From contig OY288250.1 of assembly GCA_958450325.1 (NCBI GenBank), positions 41,080,683-41,144,682 on the forward strand: a stretch of 64,000 nucleotides of DNA, in the 5' to 3' direction. Below are positions 9,959 to 23,119 of the stretch, piece by piece. Origin of the DNA: Agrostemma githago (lineage: Eukaryota; Streptophyta; Magnoliopsida; Caryophyllales; Caryophyllaceae). The notes beneath the pieces were generated by a model, which was not told the origin of the DNA, searched no databases, and saw only the letters and a list, made by a program, of their open reading frames with translations. Within the stretch, counting starts at the first letter, position 1; each line of letters begins with the position of its first letter. Made by a program: the position numbers and the translations under genes.

Positions 9959-11815
9959 TACCTGATGTACCACATGTCATCGGGGTTCCTAGGGTGAGAC
10001 TCGAAGAGAAATCGTTCGTAGATTAGTGTGCGCGCATTAGTTTAATGATTCATGCATAACCCAAATTTGCTCGGGCCGGTTACTTGTGACCGACGTCCCA
10101 CTATACCACGGTGCATTCCTACATGGTTGCGCTAAAGACATCGATGGTGGAACTCGTCTCGGTTTCGCGGCATGTCCTAAGACCAACTCGGCTTAGGGAG
10201 TCCGTCCATCACACGAGAAAGCCATCATTGTTGGTATAGACCCTATTTCGACCGACCGAGACTTAGCGTAAAGCATACATGAGCGTCGTTATAATGCTTG
10301 TTTGACTACGTGCTACTTGGTTTCCGTGTCATTTTTCAAAAACCGTCATTTCAAAATTGCATCTTTCCAAAATACCAAATTTCAAAAAACCCGAAATACT
10401 GTCCGTTTCGGAACCCGTCTTTTCAAAATATCCAATTTAAAAAAAAAACAAACTCGGAATGCTGCCAAAAATTAGACTTACGATTTGACTCAAAACAAGC
10501 CTTTTTTTTAGCCGGCATGCTATCCATTTCAATTCGAATTTCCGATCCACCATTCGATTTTCGAATTTTCAAAATTCAAATTCAATTTTCAAATCTTCGT
10601 GATGCCATTCGCGATTTTCAAATCCTCGAGATTCCATTCTCGATTTTCAAATCTCCGAGATGTCGTTTTCGATTCTCAAATCTTCGGGATCTCATTTTCA
10701 ATTTTCAAATTTTCGGAAATTTATTTTCGATATTCAAATTTTCAAAATTCCAAAAATTCAACTTTTCAAAAAACCGGTCCTGTCGGCATGCTGTCAATTT
10801 CAAAAAAAACGGGACCGTCTCCCAATTTTTCAAAACGCGAAATTACTCGCAACCATTCCAACATTTCAAAATGTCCGGTCCTATTGGTCCACTACCAATT
10901 TCAGGACCGTCCTCTCAATTTTCAAAATTCAATCATTTTTCAAAACCTTCCTTATTATAGGACCTACCATAATCCGTGTGTCGGGTCTTTTCATAATTTG
11001 TCGAAGGTCTTTAGCGCCGAAACTCCGTCGATCCTACATCACGAGTTTCTTCCCCATCCTAGTCCGCCTTTTTCTAAAGGCACAACCGACCAACACGGGT
11101 CATACACTCGTAAATGGAAGGTTCGTAAACACTCGAGTCCTAACTAGAAAGCCACACGCAATTTTTCCTCCGACAGGACGGTCCCCACGACCTTTACTAA
11201 GGAAATTTTGTCCGTCTTTCAATCCGTTAGTCGAGTCATCCCAATTCAAAAATCCTTTAACTTAAGGGTCTACCCTAATCACAGGGTCATCCTTATTCAA
11301 GTCAAGTCAAGGGTCTCTAGCGTCGAAACTCTGCCGATCTTACATCGCAAGTTTCTTCCCTTACCCGTCCACCTTTCCTCGAGCCCGAGTCAACCTTTTA
11401 CAAGGCATAGCCCTGTAGCTAAAGGTTCGTGATCCCTACATCTAAGGGTCACTCGTCCAACACTCGAGTCCTAGCAAAACTTACAATCTCATTCGGGGGG
11501 CTACTCATTAGCAGAGCGATCAATCACGGTTGCTCTGAGGGTCATGTCTTACACGTGTTGTCTCACGTACCCCACTTTTGGGTCACTTAGATGCCACATC
11601 ATCTGAGTCCTATAAGAGTCCTTAATCTCACTTGGGGGCTATTCTCCGACGGGGCGATTAACCACAGTCGTTTCGAGAATCGCACCTAACACCTTTTTAG
11701 GAGAGTCTAACCCGAGTCAAACCCGAGTTGTCTTTCCTCCCGCGCTATTTCCTATGCCTTGGTGTAGTCAAGTTCCGAAGCAACATTTCTGATTACGTGG
11801 GTATTCTCGCAGAGT
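9959..11815 (+). other. Element C leader
   Basis: About 1.86 kb of non-coding leader before gag. It is rich in TTCAAAAT-type A/T words around 10320-10960 and contains a 29 bp tandem repeat (10586-10730). Overlapping open frames here (for example 10298-10960) translate the repeat as Phe/Ser/Lys-rich sequence and match no family. Just before gag, GATTACGTGGGTATTCTCGCAG (split here only by reading) gives an AG 3 bases upstream of the ATG, in the same place as the splice acceptor seen in A and I. Confidence 0.6.
10586..10730 (+). repeat. 29 bp tandem repeat, five copies, in leader of C
   Basis: Five consecutive 29 bp units, each starting TTTTCAAATC or a one-to-two base variant and ending CGA or CAA. 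The second unit has an internal inverted repeat TCGAGA...TCTCGA. Units differ by several substitutions, so the array is not newly expanded. Confidence 0.8.
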
Positions 11816-12697
11816 ATGGCACCCACAACCGGGAATAGGGACATGGAAAACACCATCAATGAAATAAAGGCTTCGCTGGAAACAATGGTTAGTAGGCAGG
11901 CCATAACCGAAACCCATATAGGGTTCCTGAAAACCAACCAAGAGGCCATGAATGCTCGTTTAACTGTCATTGAACGGCAAGACTTCAATTCTGAATCGGT
12001 CAATACTGGGCCATTTGCCAAATTGATCAGCACGGTGCGTGAGCTCGAACAACAACTCCATGCCTCCCGAGGAAACAACATTTATATTGTAAACTCCCGA
12101 GACTATACACCCATCAGTGAGAAACTACCAACAGATCTCAATCTAGAAGGGTTACCCATATTCGAAGGGACGGAGGATCCATTACTACACCTCCGAGCCT
12201 TCAAAGCATTTATAGCGATCAAGGGGGTCAAAGCCGACATGTTCATCAATTTGTTCGGCGCATCCCTCGGCAAATATCCAAAAGCCTGGTTCTATAGGCT
12301 TAATACAAAAAGATTCCCCACTTGGGAGGACGTGGCTACCGAGTTCGCTAAAAACTATTCTGATAATACCGAACTTCAGACTACCATGCGGACTTTAGAA
12401 GTCATGGCCCAAGATCCAACATAGGGTTTCACCAAATACCTTCAACGTTGGCGGGCTGAGAGTGTTAAGCTGGTAGACAAGCCCAGCGAGAAGACACTAG
12501 TAGATGCATTCATCAACAACCTCCTACCCTCCTATCGCATCCATCTTATGTATGCCGGCATCTCAAACTTTGCTGTGCTTACCGAAATGGGCACTAGGAT
12601 TGAAGACGATCTTCGACATAACGAAGATTTGGGTGAAGCTTCTACCGAAGGCTATACTGGACATCCACTTGAGTCCTTAGAAGCCGAAGACTACTGA
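11816..12697 (+). pseudogene. Element C gag, short form with one nonsense codon
   Basis: Starts at ATG 11816, shortly after a candidate splice acceptor. It encodes a helical N-terminus, then the Tat gag core (LPIFEGTEDPLLHLRAF near residue 115; KAWFYRLNTKRFPTWEDVA near residue 160). A TAG at 12422-12424 interrupts it. The frame then continues with FTKYLQRWRAESVKLVDKP and ends at TGA 12695-12697 after GHPLESLEAEDY. The end matches the gag of A, and no zinc knuckle is present. Total length 294 codons, against 485 in element I. Confidence 0.8.
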
Positions 12698-15600
12698 CAA
12701 CCTCATCCAAGAGTCCAGATTTGATTTGAGTCCGAGTCTGAGTCCGAGTCTAGGAAATTCTATCTCTTTCAATTTCAAAGTCAGAGTCATAGTCAACTGT
12801 ATTCTGTCCTCTTTTTCAATCCAATAAAATCAGCTTTCAATATTCTATCTCATATATGCTTCCCTTTTGTGTCTCCGAGAACATGATGAACACCATCGTA
12901 CACTGTGAGCACATGCACGTGACTATTATAGGCACATCTATAACGACTGCAGGAACTGAGACCCGTGTTTTCCTTTTACCTGTTCCATGTCTGGTATAGA
13001 AAGCCACATAACTACCCTTAGCAGGAGCGGTATCGAATCCTATGACAAATCTAGGTAGTCTCCTAGTTTGGGTTCAAGACGGGAGGCAAGCCCATTTCCC
13101 ACAATAAACACCCCTCCAATAAAACTGACCAATCCCTATCTTAAGCGTTAGTCTGACTTGATGCCAAAAATACCTAATTCGGGACGATGCTCCCACTAAG
13201 CCTGCTCGGAATTATGATGACAATACCGAGATCCAAATCACCATGCTTACCATATAGCATTCCACCGCGAGTTGCACTCACACAAACACCAACTAGGCTT
13301 ACACCTTTCAAAGGTTTAGCTCCACAAGCCTAATCCAACCGATGGGGCCACCCCCATATCCCCCCACAACATCAAAGGGAGAGATAGCCGTGAAAAAAAA
13401 AAAAAAACTGGACAAAAAAATCAAAAGTCCAAGGAAAAAGCAAAAGGCCCAAGACAAAAGAGCTGGCCATCAAAAAAAGAACTCTCAGCATCCCCGACCA
13501 GATACGGTCAATCCCATGACCGGGGCTAGGAGGTCAACCCAAAAAAAAAAAAAAAAAAAAATCAAATACCCATGACCGTGGTCAACGGTCAACCCAATTG
13601 AAAGTCCCTTGATCGAGGTACGGTCAATTCAAAAATTATCGATGCCCATGCCATCAAATAGGGGAGAAACAATTAAGCTGGTCAGCCAACACCACACTTA
13701 GCCTTCCCATACTACAACCCTCAAGACCTTCCCGAGACCTAGGCTAAGAGACAGCCCAAAATTTTGAGGATTCTAGCTCCATAGGATACACCCTAACCAT
13801 TAGGGCCATACATGGAAATCAGATCCCACATTATCAAACTTACCCCGATCGAAGTTCGAGTCATTTTTACTCGACTTCCCCCTTTCCTACCACATTACAA
13901 TACCTTACCCTCGAAGCCTTAGCTCCACAAAATCGAGCTCCAGATGTCAAAACAGTGAAGCCACTTACGACCTAGCTCCACATTTCCAAAAACATCCAAA
14001 CCAGTTACCAGCCCCAAACACGGGAACTCAACCTGCGGTCGGCGCAGAACATGCCCAAATAGTTCACACCACCTCTGGGGGCTACCCCGGAGAACGCTCA
14101 CAGTCACAGGATCAACATCCTAACTGTTCTACCCCTTTGATCAAGACATCATTGGGAACACACCTAGCCTACACCATCGTTGTGGCTAGTTACACATAAA
14201 GCCCTAATAAACTAGGCACCATAACATATCTTCCAATCCACTGAACTACGGCTTGGTTTGATTTCACTACACGTGAATACGTAGGCAGCCTTTCAACAAA
14301 GGCACAACCACCCACATTGATACAAGTTCAAAAAAAAGCACCGTCATTCCGGTCACGACACTGTCATGTTCTCAGCAGTTAGCTTTGTCGTCCTGGGGGC
14401 TTCTTTTAGACAGAAGACCTCCATCCACTCACAAAATCCAAAAAATTTCAAAAATAGCCTCCTTTTTATAGAGTGTCCTAGTACTCGGCCCAGTCGAAGA
14501 CGAGAATCCGTCAGGGACTCAAGGCAACACCCACTTTGGGAATGTACCCCAAAACCAAAAATTCAAAGAGCACTAGGCTACAACATTGCTACTGCTAAGC
14601 CTAGTCCTGCAAAAACAGTCTCATTACAGACTACTGCAGTTCCCCTATACCGGATCATTCCCATTTTGATGTTCGACTATGTTGCCACTCGCCTAGGCTA
14701 CGGATTAGCGCAGCTTAAGAGTCTTGTCATCTTAGGCGGCCCACCCCCCAACCGAGTCACGGTCCAACCCCTCGAGAGTCCAGTCGTGTCTGTCAACTCG
14801 TCCGGTCACGTCCAGAGTCGAGTCTGTCGATATGTCTCTCTCTTCAAGTTCTCATTTTAAAATTTGCAAAACTTAGCCATTTGATAAAATCCTTTTCGAC
14901 AAGGTCAAATTTCGGTCTATTTATACTGCAAATTTCTTTTCTATCTCTTTCAATTTTGAAAACCTATCTCCTAGCACATGAGTTGCTTTCAGGACTACGA
15001 TTTCAAAGTGAAGTAAAAATCATTTTCCCCAGCGCAAGCCAGTCTATAGATGCTAACTGCATTTCCTATGTGCTATCTTGCTACATACCATGTCTGCTAT
15101 TTCTGCCTATGTATCTAACATTTCAGGTACCAGCTAATGCTTCCCAACGGAACAACAAAGGCAGTGTTTCTCCTGGAATGCTACATCCAAGACGTGATGT
15201 GTCGGCATATGGGTACACCCAAGACTTCAGAAACAAGTCCCCGCGCAGCTACTTTTCTCCCCAGCAAGAGTCGGTGTTTTGTCTATGTGTTACATACAAA
15301 TTGTTATGTGTCAGCATACAGGTACACCCCAGACTTCAGAAGCAAGTCCCCGCGAAACTACCTAATTTCCTCAACGGAGTCAACTTTTCCCCGGTATGCT
15401 ACATCCAAAGTGCGATGTGTCGGCATACGGGTACACCTACTCCCCAAAAAAGGCAAATTTCACTCCCCACGGAGCATCATCACCAGCTCAAGTACGACTC
15501 AAGGCTTCGAAGGCAAGCTCGTACAGCTCACATACTTCCCAAGCGGAACGCCCGAGGCGGCGTTTTTCTGAAGTGTTACGGGATGGGCCCACACATAGGC

Positions 15601-15790
15601 GCGCCCAGGACTTATGCTACAAGTCTGACTCCCCGCAAAGCTATCATCATCAGGACAGGTATGACTCTCTGCTTATGGCTGGCGAGCCCTTCACGCAAGT
15701 CTACTGGACTATAAACGACCCGACCGGAAGTCTACCAGGTCGTAACGGGCTTGGTAGCTACTCTGACTTTCGCCTTGTCCAAGCCTCAGT
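12698..15790 (+). other. Non-coding internal region of element C
   Basis: No pol domain is recognisable. Visible parts are a degenerate GAGTCC repeat (about 12735-12760), two poly-A tracts (about 13393-13408 and 13541-13561), and the segment TACGTAGGCAGCC near 14279-14290, which is shared in inverse with element I (57106-57120) and common downstream of pol in Tat elements. Diverged 3'-UTR repeat sequence follows from about 15020. The lysine-rich frame at 13342-13575 is a product of the poly-A tracts. Confidence 0.65.
15070..15480 (+). repeat. 3' UTR tandem repeat of element C, unit about 110 bp
   Basis: Three good units with cores near 15179-15218, 15289-15329 and 15399-15439, plus a diverged one near 15080. 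They are homologous to the repeat in B (6165-6480). Copy number differs between B, C and I, so the array expands and contracts. Confidence 0.75.
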
Positions 15791-15804
15791 CAGAGTGGGG
15801 GCTC
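15791..15804 (+). promoter_or_regulatory. Polypurine tract of element C
   Basis: CAGAGTGGGGGCTC immediately before the 3' LTR start at 15805, same as in B and D. Confidence 0.85.
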
Positions 15805-16711
15805 TGTAGACACCCGCATTTTGACTGCCACGTGTTTATGGTAGTCTCCGGAAAACACACGATGATGATTGGACGTCAACGTGACTTAGTATACTCGGAT
15901 TTGGGCTCGGAATTCATAATATCCGACATGGACTTTTTAGCGGAGTAAAATCTCACAAAACAGACCTCAAATTCAGGCCCAGTGGGTCGTTCCGAGTCAA
16001 ATGGGACTAATTTGGGCCAAAACCGACATCAAAAATAATTCCCGTTTTTGGCGACCGGGTCAAAACCCGGTCAAAGACGAAACCGTCTCATAAAACCAGC
16101 TGAGATCACTTTGGCGCACAAATCAAATTCAAAAAAGCTACCAAAACAAACAAGTCAAACCTTCCCCAAATATCTCGATTTTGTTTGATCCACTCGATCG
16201 AGTGGATTGCCCACTCGGTCGAGTGGAGCGCTTCGAGCTGGGCTTGGCCCATTTTCTAAAGCACTCGATCGAGTGCACTAGGGCCACTCGATCGAGTGAC
16301 CCTACGTCGGGGCTTCCTATAAATACCCCATGACCCCCATGCATTTCACAAGTCTTTGGCATGCATACTTAACCTACATTTCAACCCTATACACTTACAC
16401 ATCAAGCCTTAGTAACCCTAAGCAACACACACAAAACCCGAGCCTCTCGTCCCTCGAAGAACCGACAAATCATCCATTACACATACACATACACATACAA
16501 TCAAAACCCCGAGATCAAAACTCGTAAAAGACCCGAGAGCATCCTCTCCCTAACCATACACACCCTAACTCACCCTACATATCTCGACACTCCCGCGCTC
16601 ACGCCGCTATTACGAGTCCGTTTCCGAGGCCATTAAGCATGTAGGTTGAGGGTGTCATCAAACCCCATTTCTTTTTCTCCTTTCCCTTTTTTCCGATTAT
16701 ATATGTATTAC

Positions 16712-16779
<68 letters not shown>

Positions 16780-18657
16780 GTACTATTATTATTAGTCGAT
16801 ATTAACGACACTAATATTTTATTTACTAACACTAACCTTTAATTTTGTGCATACTAACCTTTTATTTATTTTCGTTACTAACATTTTATTTATCGCACTC
16901 TAACATTTTATTTATGCATTCTAACACTAACTTTTATTTTTGTATACTAACACTTTAATTCCGTATTCTAACATCTAACATTATTATACCGTGTATATAT
17001 ACATACTAATATCAAAATCTCGGTTTCGAATACGTTTGACTATGACGATCGCCTAAAGTCCATCTAATTCCTTTACGGGTAACGACGGAGGTGGCGCCTT
17101 TTCGAGGAGCGCCGCCCCAATGTACTCAAGGACATGATGTGATCGTGATCAGTCCTAGTTGAACGTATTTGATCCCATTTCGATGATTAGCACGGAACCC
17201 GTTGACACGAAAACCGACATCACATAATCCGAAAGGATTAGTTTCGATGTCGTGACGTAGAGGGATGCAATTTTGTCACTAATCAAACTTTTCAATCACA
17301 TAATAGCATATTTCATAAAATCCCGATAACGGTCTCATAATCGTATAATACACGTTTATGACATCGAGAACCGAGTTGAATTTAAATAATGTAATATTTT
17401 TATTTAACTCGGTCAATTATCGAATTCAAACAAATAAAAATGAAACGAGCCATGCCTCGTACAGGGGGCACTCGATCGAGTGCCATGGGCCACTCGATCG
17501 AGTAGCACCCAAAAATCTGGACAGTAGCTACTTTAAAGACACACTCGATCGAGTCAGACCATGACTCGATCGAGTGGGTCCTGTAGCCCAGAAATTCGAG
17601 AGCTTCAATGCAACATTTGAGCCTTGTCATTTTTTTACGACTTTTAGTCGACACGTGCATAATCAATCACGTAATTCTAATTTTCAAAACTCATGCATAT
17701 CACGACACCTAAAACGATTTTGATCGACGGTCTCGCACTATTAATTTTATGTCGACGACTCTTTAGTCGTATCCGACACATAATTAATTTAGGCTCCATT
17801 TCTCGAGGTGATAAGTCGGGACAAGGCATCGAGGTTCGAGATCGGGTTAGCACCACACCTAGGTCTCGAACCTCCGTCCTTTGATTAATATGCAATATAA
17901 TGTGTATTTAATCGAAGTTCGTCCGTTTGCACAACTTACGGTCTAGTTTATATTTATTATATACGGGTCCGTTTCTAGTTAACGTCTACCACTTCCTATT
18001 CGACTATTCTATTTTATTGCTCGTTGTATTGTGAATTCCGGGTTGTATTCCGCCCGTGTAATTTGTAATTTATTTACGAGTTTTCTATTTTCGATGTTTG
18101 CCATTTATTTATTTAAATGAACATCACATGCTAAATCACTTTGACGTGAATCAAGATGCATTAAATGACGTAGCAAATCCATAATTCACATGCTTAGCCC
18201 GAAAACGCTGTTTGCATATCATTTAGTCGTTTTACTAGCGCGCGTACACGAACACGAACGATGTCTTAGTAGAGGCCGCCATGTGCGGGCGGGGTTGGGT
18301 GTCCTTAGTGGGCTTCCCAACACGTACCCTCACCCCTTACTCAGAACCTTTGGTTTCCGGATGTCCGAAACCCTTGGCGCACGAGAGTCATTCTTTACAC
18401 GATTACCGGTATAGATGGTATCGGTATTGCAATGCAAAGGGACGAGCCCCATAAACTCTGAAATCGGAGTGGGCTTACTTTGTGTATAGCCCATGACGAC
18501 ATAGAGTGGGCTCGTATGGTTCCGAATAACCACAAAATTCGGTGGCGACTCCATTTTGACTTAAATTTCGAACCCGAGAACAATCTTACCACGAGATTCA
18601 TTCGCCTACCCAAACCCGCGCTTCGCCGCGTCGGGGTGGACCTAAGTCATGTCCACA
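15805..18657 (+). repeat. 3' LTR of element C
   Basis: 2853 bp, nearly identical to the 5' LTR. TATAAATA is at 16318-16325, the palindrome sets are at 16198-16298 and 17467-17576, and the stem-loop is at 17215-17252. It is followed by the target duplication CTTAT (18658-18662). Confidence 0.93.
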
Positions 18658-18662
18658 CTTAT

Positions 18663-20835
18663 TTATCTCGATTTGTTGACCCACTCGATCGAGTGGATTG
18701 ACCCCACTCGATCGAGTGGAGCCTTTTTTACCCAGGTTTGGCCCGTTTGCGAAGGCACTCGATCGAGTGCACTAGGGCCACTCGATCGAGTGCCCCTAGG
18801 TCGAGGGGTGAAGTCTATAAATACCGGTTCACCCCCCCTTGCATTTCAGAACTTTTTGAGCATTTTTACCCTACAACTTCAGCCACATTTCACCCTACTT
18901 CAACCCTACTTCATCACCTTACAAGCCTTAGAAATCCTAAGCCGAAAACACACAAAAACCGAGCTCTCGTCTCTCGATAAACCGACACATACACACATAC
19001 ACCCATACACACCACATCTCGCATACATCCTCGATACTCTCAAGCCGTGCCGCTATTTACGAGTCCATTTCCGAGGCGTTTACCTAGCATGTATGTTGAG
19101 GGTGTCCTAAACCCCTGTCTATCTCTTTTCTATATCGATTCTACGTACATTTTCGCATTATTGTATTATAATCGTAGCAACACTAACTTTTTTTACATTT
19201 TCGCATCTTTATTTTCGCGTTACTTTTATCGTCATTAACGTTAATAATACCGTGTATACGTAAACTAGTATCAAAAGTCGGTTTTAAAACGTTGGACTAC
19301 GATGATCACTTTTGGTCCGTCTAATCCCTTTACGAGCAACGACGGAGGTGGAGCCCTTTCGAGGAGCCCCGCCCCAATGTACTCAAGGGCGTGATGCGAC
19401 CGTGATCGGTCGTAGTTGAACGGATTTAATTTCCTTTCCATAATTGGTACGAAACCCGTTGACACGAAAATCGACATCATGTAACCCGAAAGGGTTAGTC
19501 CCGATGTCGTGACGTAGAGGGATACATTTCGTCACTAATTCAAAATTTTCTAATCTAACGTAAACATTTTTCATAAACTCCGGTAATGGTATTATAGTCG
19601 TTCGTACACGATTATAGTACCGGAGGCCGAGCTAAATACAAATCGTGCGATATTTGTATTTGATTCGGCCGATCATCGATTTCAAGTCATAAAACAAAGC
19701 GAGTTACCACTCGTACAGGGGGCACTCGACCGAGTGCCATAGGCCACTCGATCGAGTAGCACCCCAAAAAGTGGTCAGTAGCCACGTAAAACGTGCACTC
19801 GACCGAGTCACACCACCACTCGGTCGAGTGGGTCCTGTAACCCACAAAACCGAGGGGTTTGACCCATAATTCAAACCCCGACCCTTTTATCGACTTTAGT
19901 CATCACGTGCAAAGACTATCATGTGACTATCCTATTTCCAAAACTATACACATCACGACACGTAGAACGACTTTGACCACTTTGACGTGATAAGTCGGGA
20001 CAAGACTACGGGATGTGAGATTAGGCTAGCAATATGCCACAGTCTCATGTTCCCGTCCTTCGTTTAATATGCTACATAATGCGTATTTAGTCGGGGTTAG
20101 TCCGTCTACATATTTTCGCGGTCTAGTTTGCATACGGGTCAGTCCCTCTCATTATATTGCGCTTTTTTTTTATTCCGTTTATTATTTTATTTACGTAATG
20201 TTGTATTGTGAATTCCGGGTTGCATTTCCGTCCTTGTAATTTGTACGTTATTTTTATTTTATTTTCGAGCTTTGTTTATTTAATTGCTTCTACGCTTTAT
20301 AAATGAACCTCGCATGCTAAATCATTTCGACAAATAATAAGATGCATTAAATGACGTAGTTAACGCAAAATTCACATGCTTAGACAAAACGCTGTTTGCA
20401 TATCATTTAATCAATTTACTAGCGCGCGTACACGAACGGCGTCTTAGTAGAGGCCGCCATGTGCGGGCGGGGTTGGGTGTCCTTAGTGGGCTTCCCAACA
20501 CGTACCCTCACCCCTTACTCAGAACCTTTGGTTTCCGGATGTCCGAAACCCTTGGCGCACGAGAGTCATTCTTTACACGATTACCGGTATAGATGGTATC
20601 GGTATCGCAATGCAAAGGGACGAGCCCCATGAACTCTGAAATCGTAGTGGGCTTACTTTGTGTAAAGCCCATGACGACATAGAGTGGGCTCGTATGGTTC
20701 CGAATAACCAAAAAATTCGGTGGCGACTCCATTTTGACTTAAATTTCGAACCCGAGAACAATCTTACCACGAGATTCATTCGCCTACCCAAACCCGTGCT
20801 TCGCCGCGTCGGGGTGGACCTACGTCATGTCCACA
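18663..20835 (+). repeat. 3' LTR of element B, right piece
   Basis: Continues B's LTR after element C. Palindrome pairs at 18681-18719 and 18755-18791 (spacings 23 and 23 bp) are followed by TATAAATA (18816-18823). A second palindrome set lies at about 19728-19830, and a stem-loop at 19472-19509 with inner stem TAACCC/GGGTTA and GAAA loop. It ends GTCATGTCCACA at 20835. No gene is present; the small frames are repeats of LTR shadows. Confidence 0.85.
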
Positions 20836-20840
20836 CCAGG

Positions 20841-23119
20841 GCTTCAAGAACAAGTCCCCATGGAGCTATCCCTGATAACAGAACGACTCAGGTATGATTT
20901 CTATCTAATGCCTGGCGAGCCCTTTCACACAAGTCTAATGGACTATAAACGACCCGACCGGAAGTCTGCCAAGTCTTAATCCTCGATTGGCCTGGTAGCT
21001 ACTCTGACTTTCGCCTTGTCCAAGCCTCAGTCAGAGTGGGGGCTCTGTAGACACCCACATTTGGCCAATAGGTGTCTGTAGCAGTTTCCGACAAACACCC
21101 GATGATGATCGGATGCAAACATGCTTTAATATACTCGAATATGGGCTCAAAATTGTTAGTTTCTGGCTTGGGCTTTTTACAGAGTACAAATCTCACAAAA
21201 CCGACCTCAAATCCAGGCCTAGTGGGTCATTTCTAATTAAATAAGAGTAATTTGGGTCAAAACCGACACCAAGGGCAAAACCTTCTTTTAGCGACCGGGT
21301 CAAACCCTGGTCAAAGACATTTCTGAGACATAAAAGTCAGTCACGCAGCTTTGGAAGTCTGATTCGATGTTAAATACCACAAAAATATCAGCTATAAAGA
21401 AGAATTAAGCAACTAAACCTCTCCGTTAGAGATAAAATTTTATCTTTAAACGAAGTCTCCCACTCGTCCAGCCCCACTCGATCGAGTGGACCGGCCTACT
21501 CGGTCGAGTAGGCTCACAAAACCCACTGAAATGGATGTCAGACCGGGCACTCGATCGAGTGCTATGCACCACTCGATCGAGTGGCTCCTTTTCTATCCGA
21601 GACCAGACTCCTTTTCTATCCGAAATCGGAATCCTTTTCTATCTAAAACTGAGCATCTTTCCTATCCATAACCGGGTACCTTTCCTATCCCAAGTCGGGG
21701 AATTTTCCTATAAATACACCCCTTTGCGACACATAATAACACACGATTCAACAACAATTAACAACCTTACAACAATCAACATCCTAGGCGATACAATCCC
21801 ATACAATCTTATACAATCCCACACACAACTTTACAACCCCGATCTTTCCTCTAGAAAACCTTTAGGAAACCCGAGAGAAAAAGTCATCAAATCCCTTCCC
21901 AATTATACACACCATAACTCTCCTATATACATCTCGACGCTCCCATGCCTAGGCCACTACTATACGAGTATGTTTCCGAGATAATTAAGCATGTAGGTTG
22001 AGGGTGTTACAAATCCCGCTTTCTCCTTTGCTCTCTTCTCTTTTTTTCCCGTCTTTCTCGTTCGCCCGTCGTCTTGTGTCGTCATCGTCACGTTTTTTTT
22101 ATTTCTCTTCCTTCTCCCGTTTCTAATATCGATATTATCGTACTATCGTCTAATCAAATAAATAAAACGTTATTCCTAGTATGCGATATCGACTCCATAG
22201 TCGAATATCGGATATAAAGAAATCAATCAATAAATCATATTAAGCACGATCCCGTTGACGCCGAAATAATGGTCACATGGTCCGAAAAGACTAATTACGA
22301 CATTACGACGCGGAGGGAATTATTTCGTCTTAATTCAGTTTAAAACGATTTATAAACATCTTTTACAAAATTCACTCTAAATATTAGATATTGATTCTAT
22401 AATCAAGTATCGAATATAACGAGTATCGAAAATTAAGTCGAGCACAAATCATACTATATTTTTGCACGACTTAGCAAAATTATCGATTTTAGAATTAAAA
22501 GCAAAATTGCGAAATATTGTTCGTACAGGGGGCACTCGACCGAGTGCCTAGCCCACTCAGTCGAGTGGCACCCCAAAATCGGGGCAGAAAGTTTTTTTGA
22601 GGACCACTCGGTCGAGTCCTCTCTATGACTCGATTGAGTGGCCCCTGGTACGTAAAAACCATGAGTCTTTTAGCATATTTCGAGCCCCGATAAAATTCTT
22701 TTATCGACTTCGGTCGTCACGTGTCAAGTCCATCACGTGTTCGTCTTTTTAAAACCATGCATCGTATCTTATTTACATCTTTTAATTTATTTACACTCTG
22801 TTACTATCACAGTTGTTACATATTGTCGTTTGTTGTATTTCCGGATGGTATGCCGCTCGCATGTTATAATCTATTTTCGCACTTTTTTTATTGCTTGTTT
22901 TATTATACTAAAACGAACCTCACATGCTAAAATAACTTTGACGTTAGTTTAGATGCATTAAACGACTTAGTTAAACATAATTCACATGTTTAGTTCAAAA
23001 AGCATTGTTTGCATAACATTCAACCGTCAAACTAACACGCGTACACAAAAAACGAACGATATCTAAGTAGAGGCCGCTAAGTGTGGGAGGGGTTGGGTGT
23101 TCTTTGTGAACTTCCCAAC
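20841..23119 (+). mobile_element. Element D: Tat element, end of 3' UTR and part of 3' LTR
   Basis: The outermost layer of the nest. 20841-21045 is Tat 3' UTR, matching the part of C just before its polypurine tract (GCCTGGCGAGCCCTT, GACTATAAACGACCCGACCG). The polypurine tract is at 21031-21045 and the LTR starts TGTAGACACC at 21046. The LTR has TATAAATA at 21709-21716, upstream palindromes (21476-21590) and a downstream set (about 22535-22640). It is cut at 23119 by the insertion of E. Its end must lie beyond the window. Confidence 0.8.

Larger units (their letters stand above)
7075..18657 (+). mobile_element. Element C: non-autonomous Tat retrotransposon, complete with both LTRs
   Basis: An 11.6 kb element bounded by two nearly identical LTRs and a perfect 5 bp duplication CTTAT (7070-7074 and 18658-18662). 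It has a tRNA-Arg primer site, a long leader, a short gag with one nonsense codon, about 3 kb of non-coding filler, a polypurine tract and the 3' LTR. No protease, reverse transcriptase, RNase H or integrase is present. By eye the LTRs differ by about ten substitutions plus a 9 bp microsatellite change and one single-base indel over 2.85 kb. Insertion was therefore recent, and must have used enzymes supplied by another element. Confidence 0.92.
4974..20835 (+). mobile_element. Element B: Tat element, 3' part only, interrupted by A and C
   Basis: Plus-strand Tat element seen from its antisense ORF to its 3' LTR end. Order: antisense ORF intron remnant (4974-5205), antisense exon 1 (5847-5206), 3' UTR with tandem repeats, polypurine tract (6691-6708), then 3' LTR in two pieces (6709-7074 and 18663-20835) split by element C. 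The bases after the LTR, CCAGG (20836-20840), would be its target duplication; the left copy is off the window. The body of B, left of A, lies outside the window. Confidence 0.8.

Noticed and set aside
10298..11265. Three overlapping Phe/Ser-rich open frames
   Set aside because: Products of the TTCAAAAT-rich leader and its 29 bp repeat; no family motif and no element shares them as protein.
13342..13575. Lysine-rich open frame
   Set aside because: Translation of two poly-A tracts in the non-coding filler of element C.
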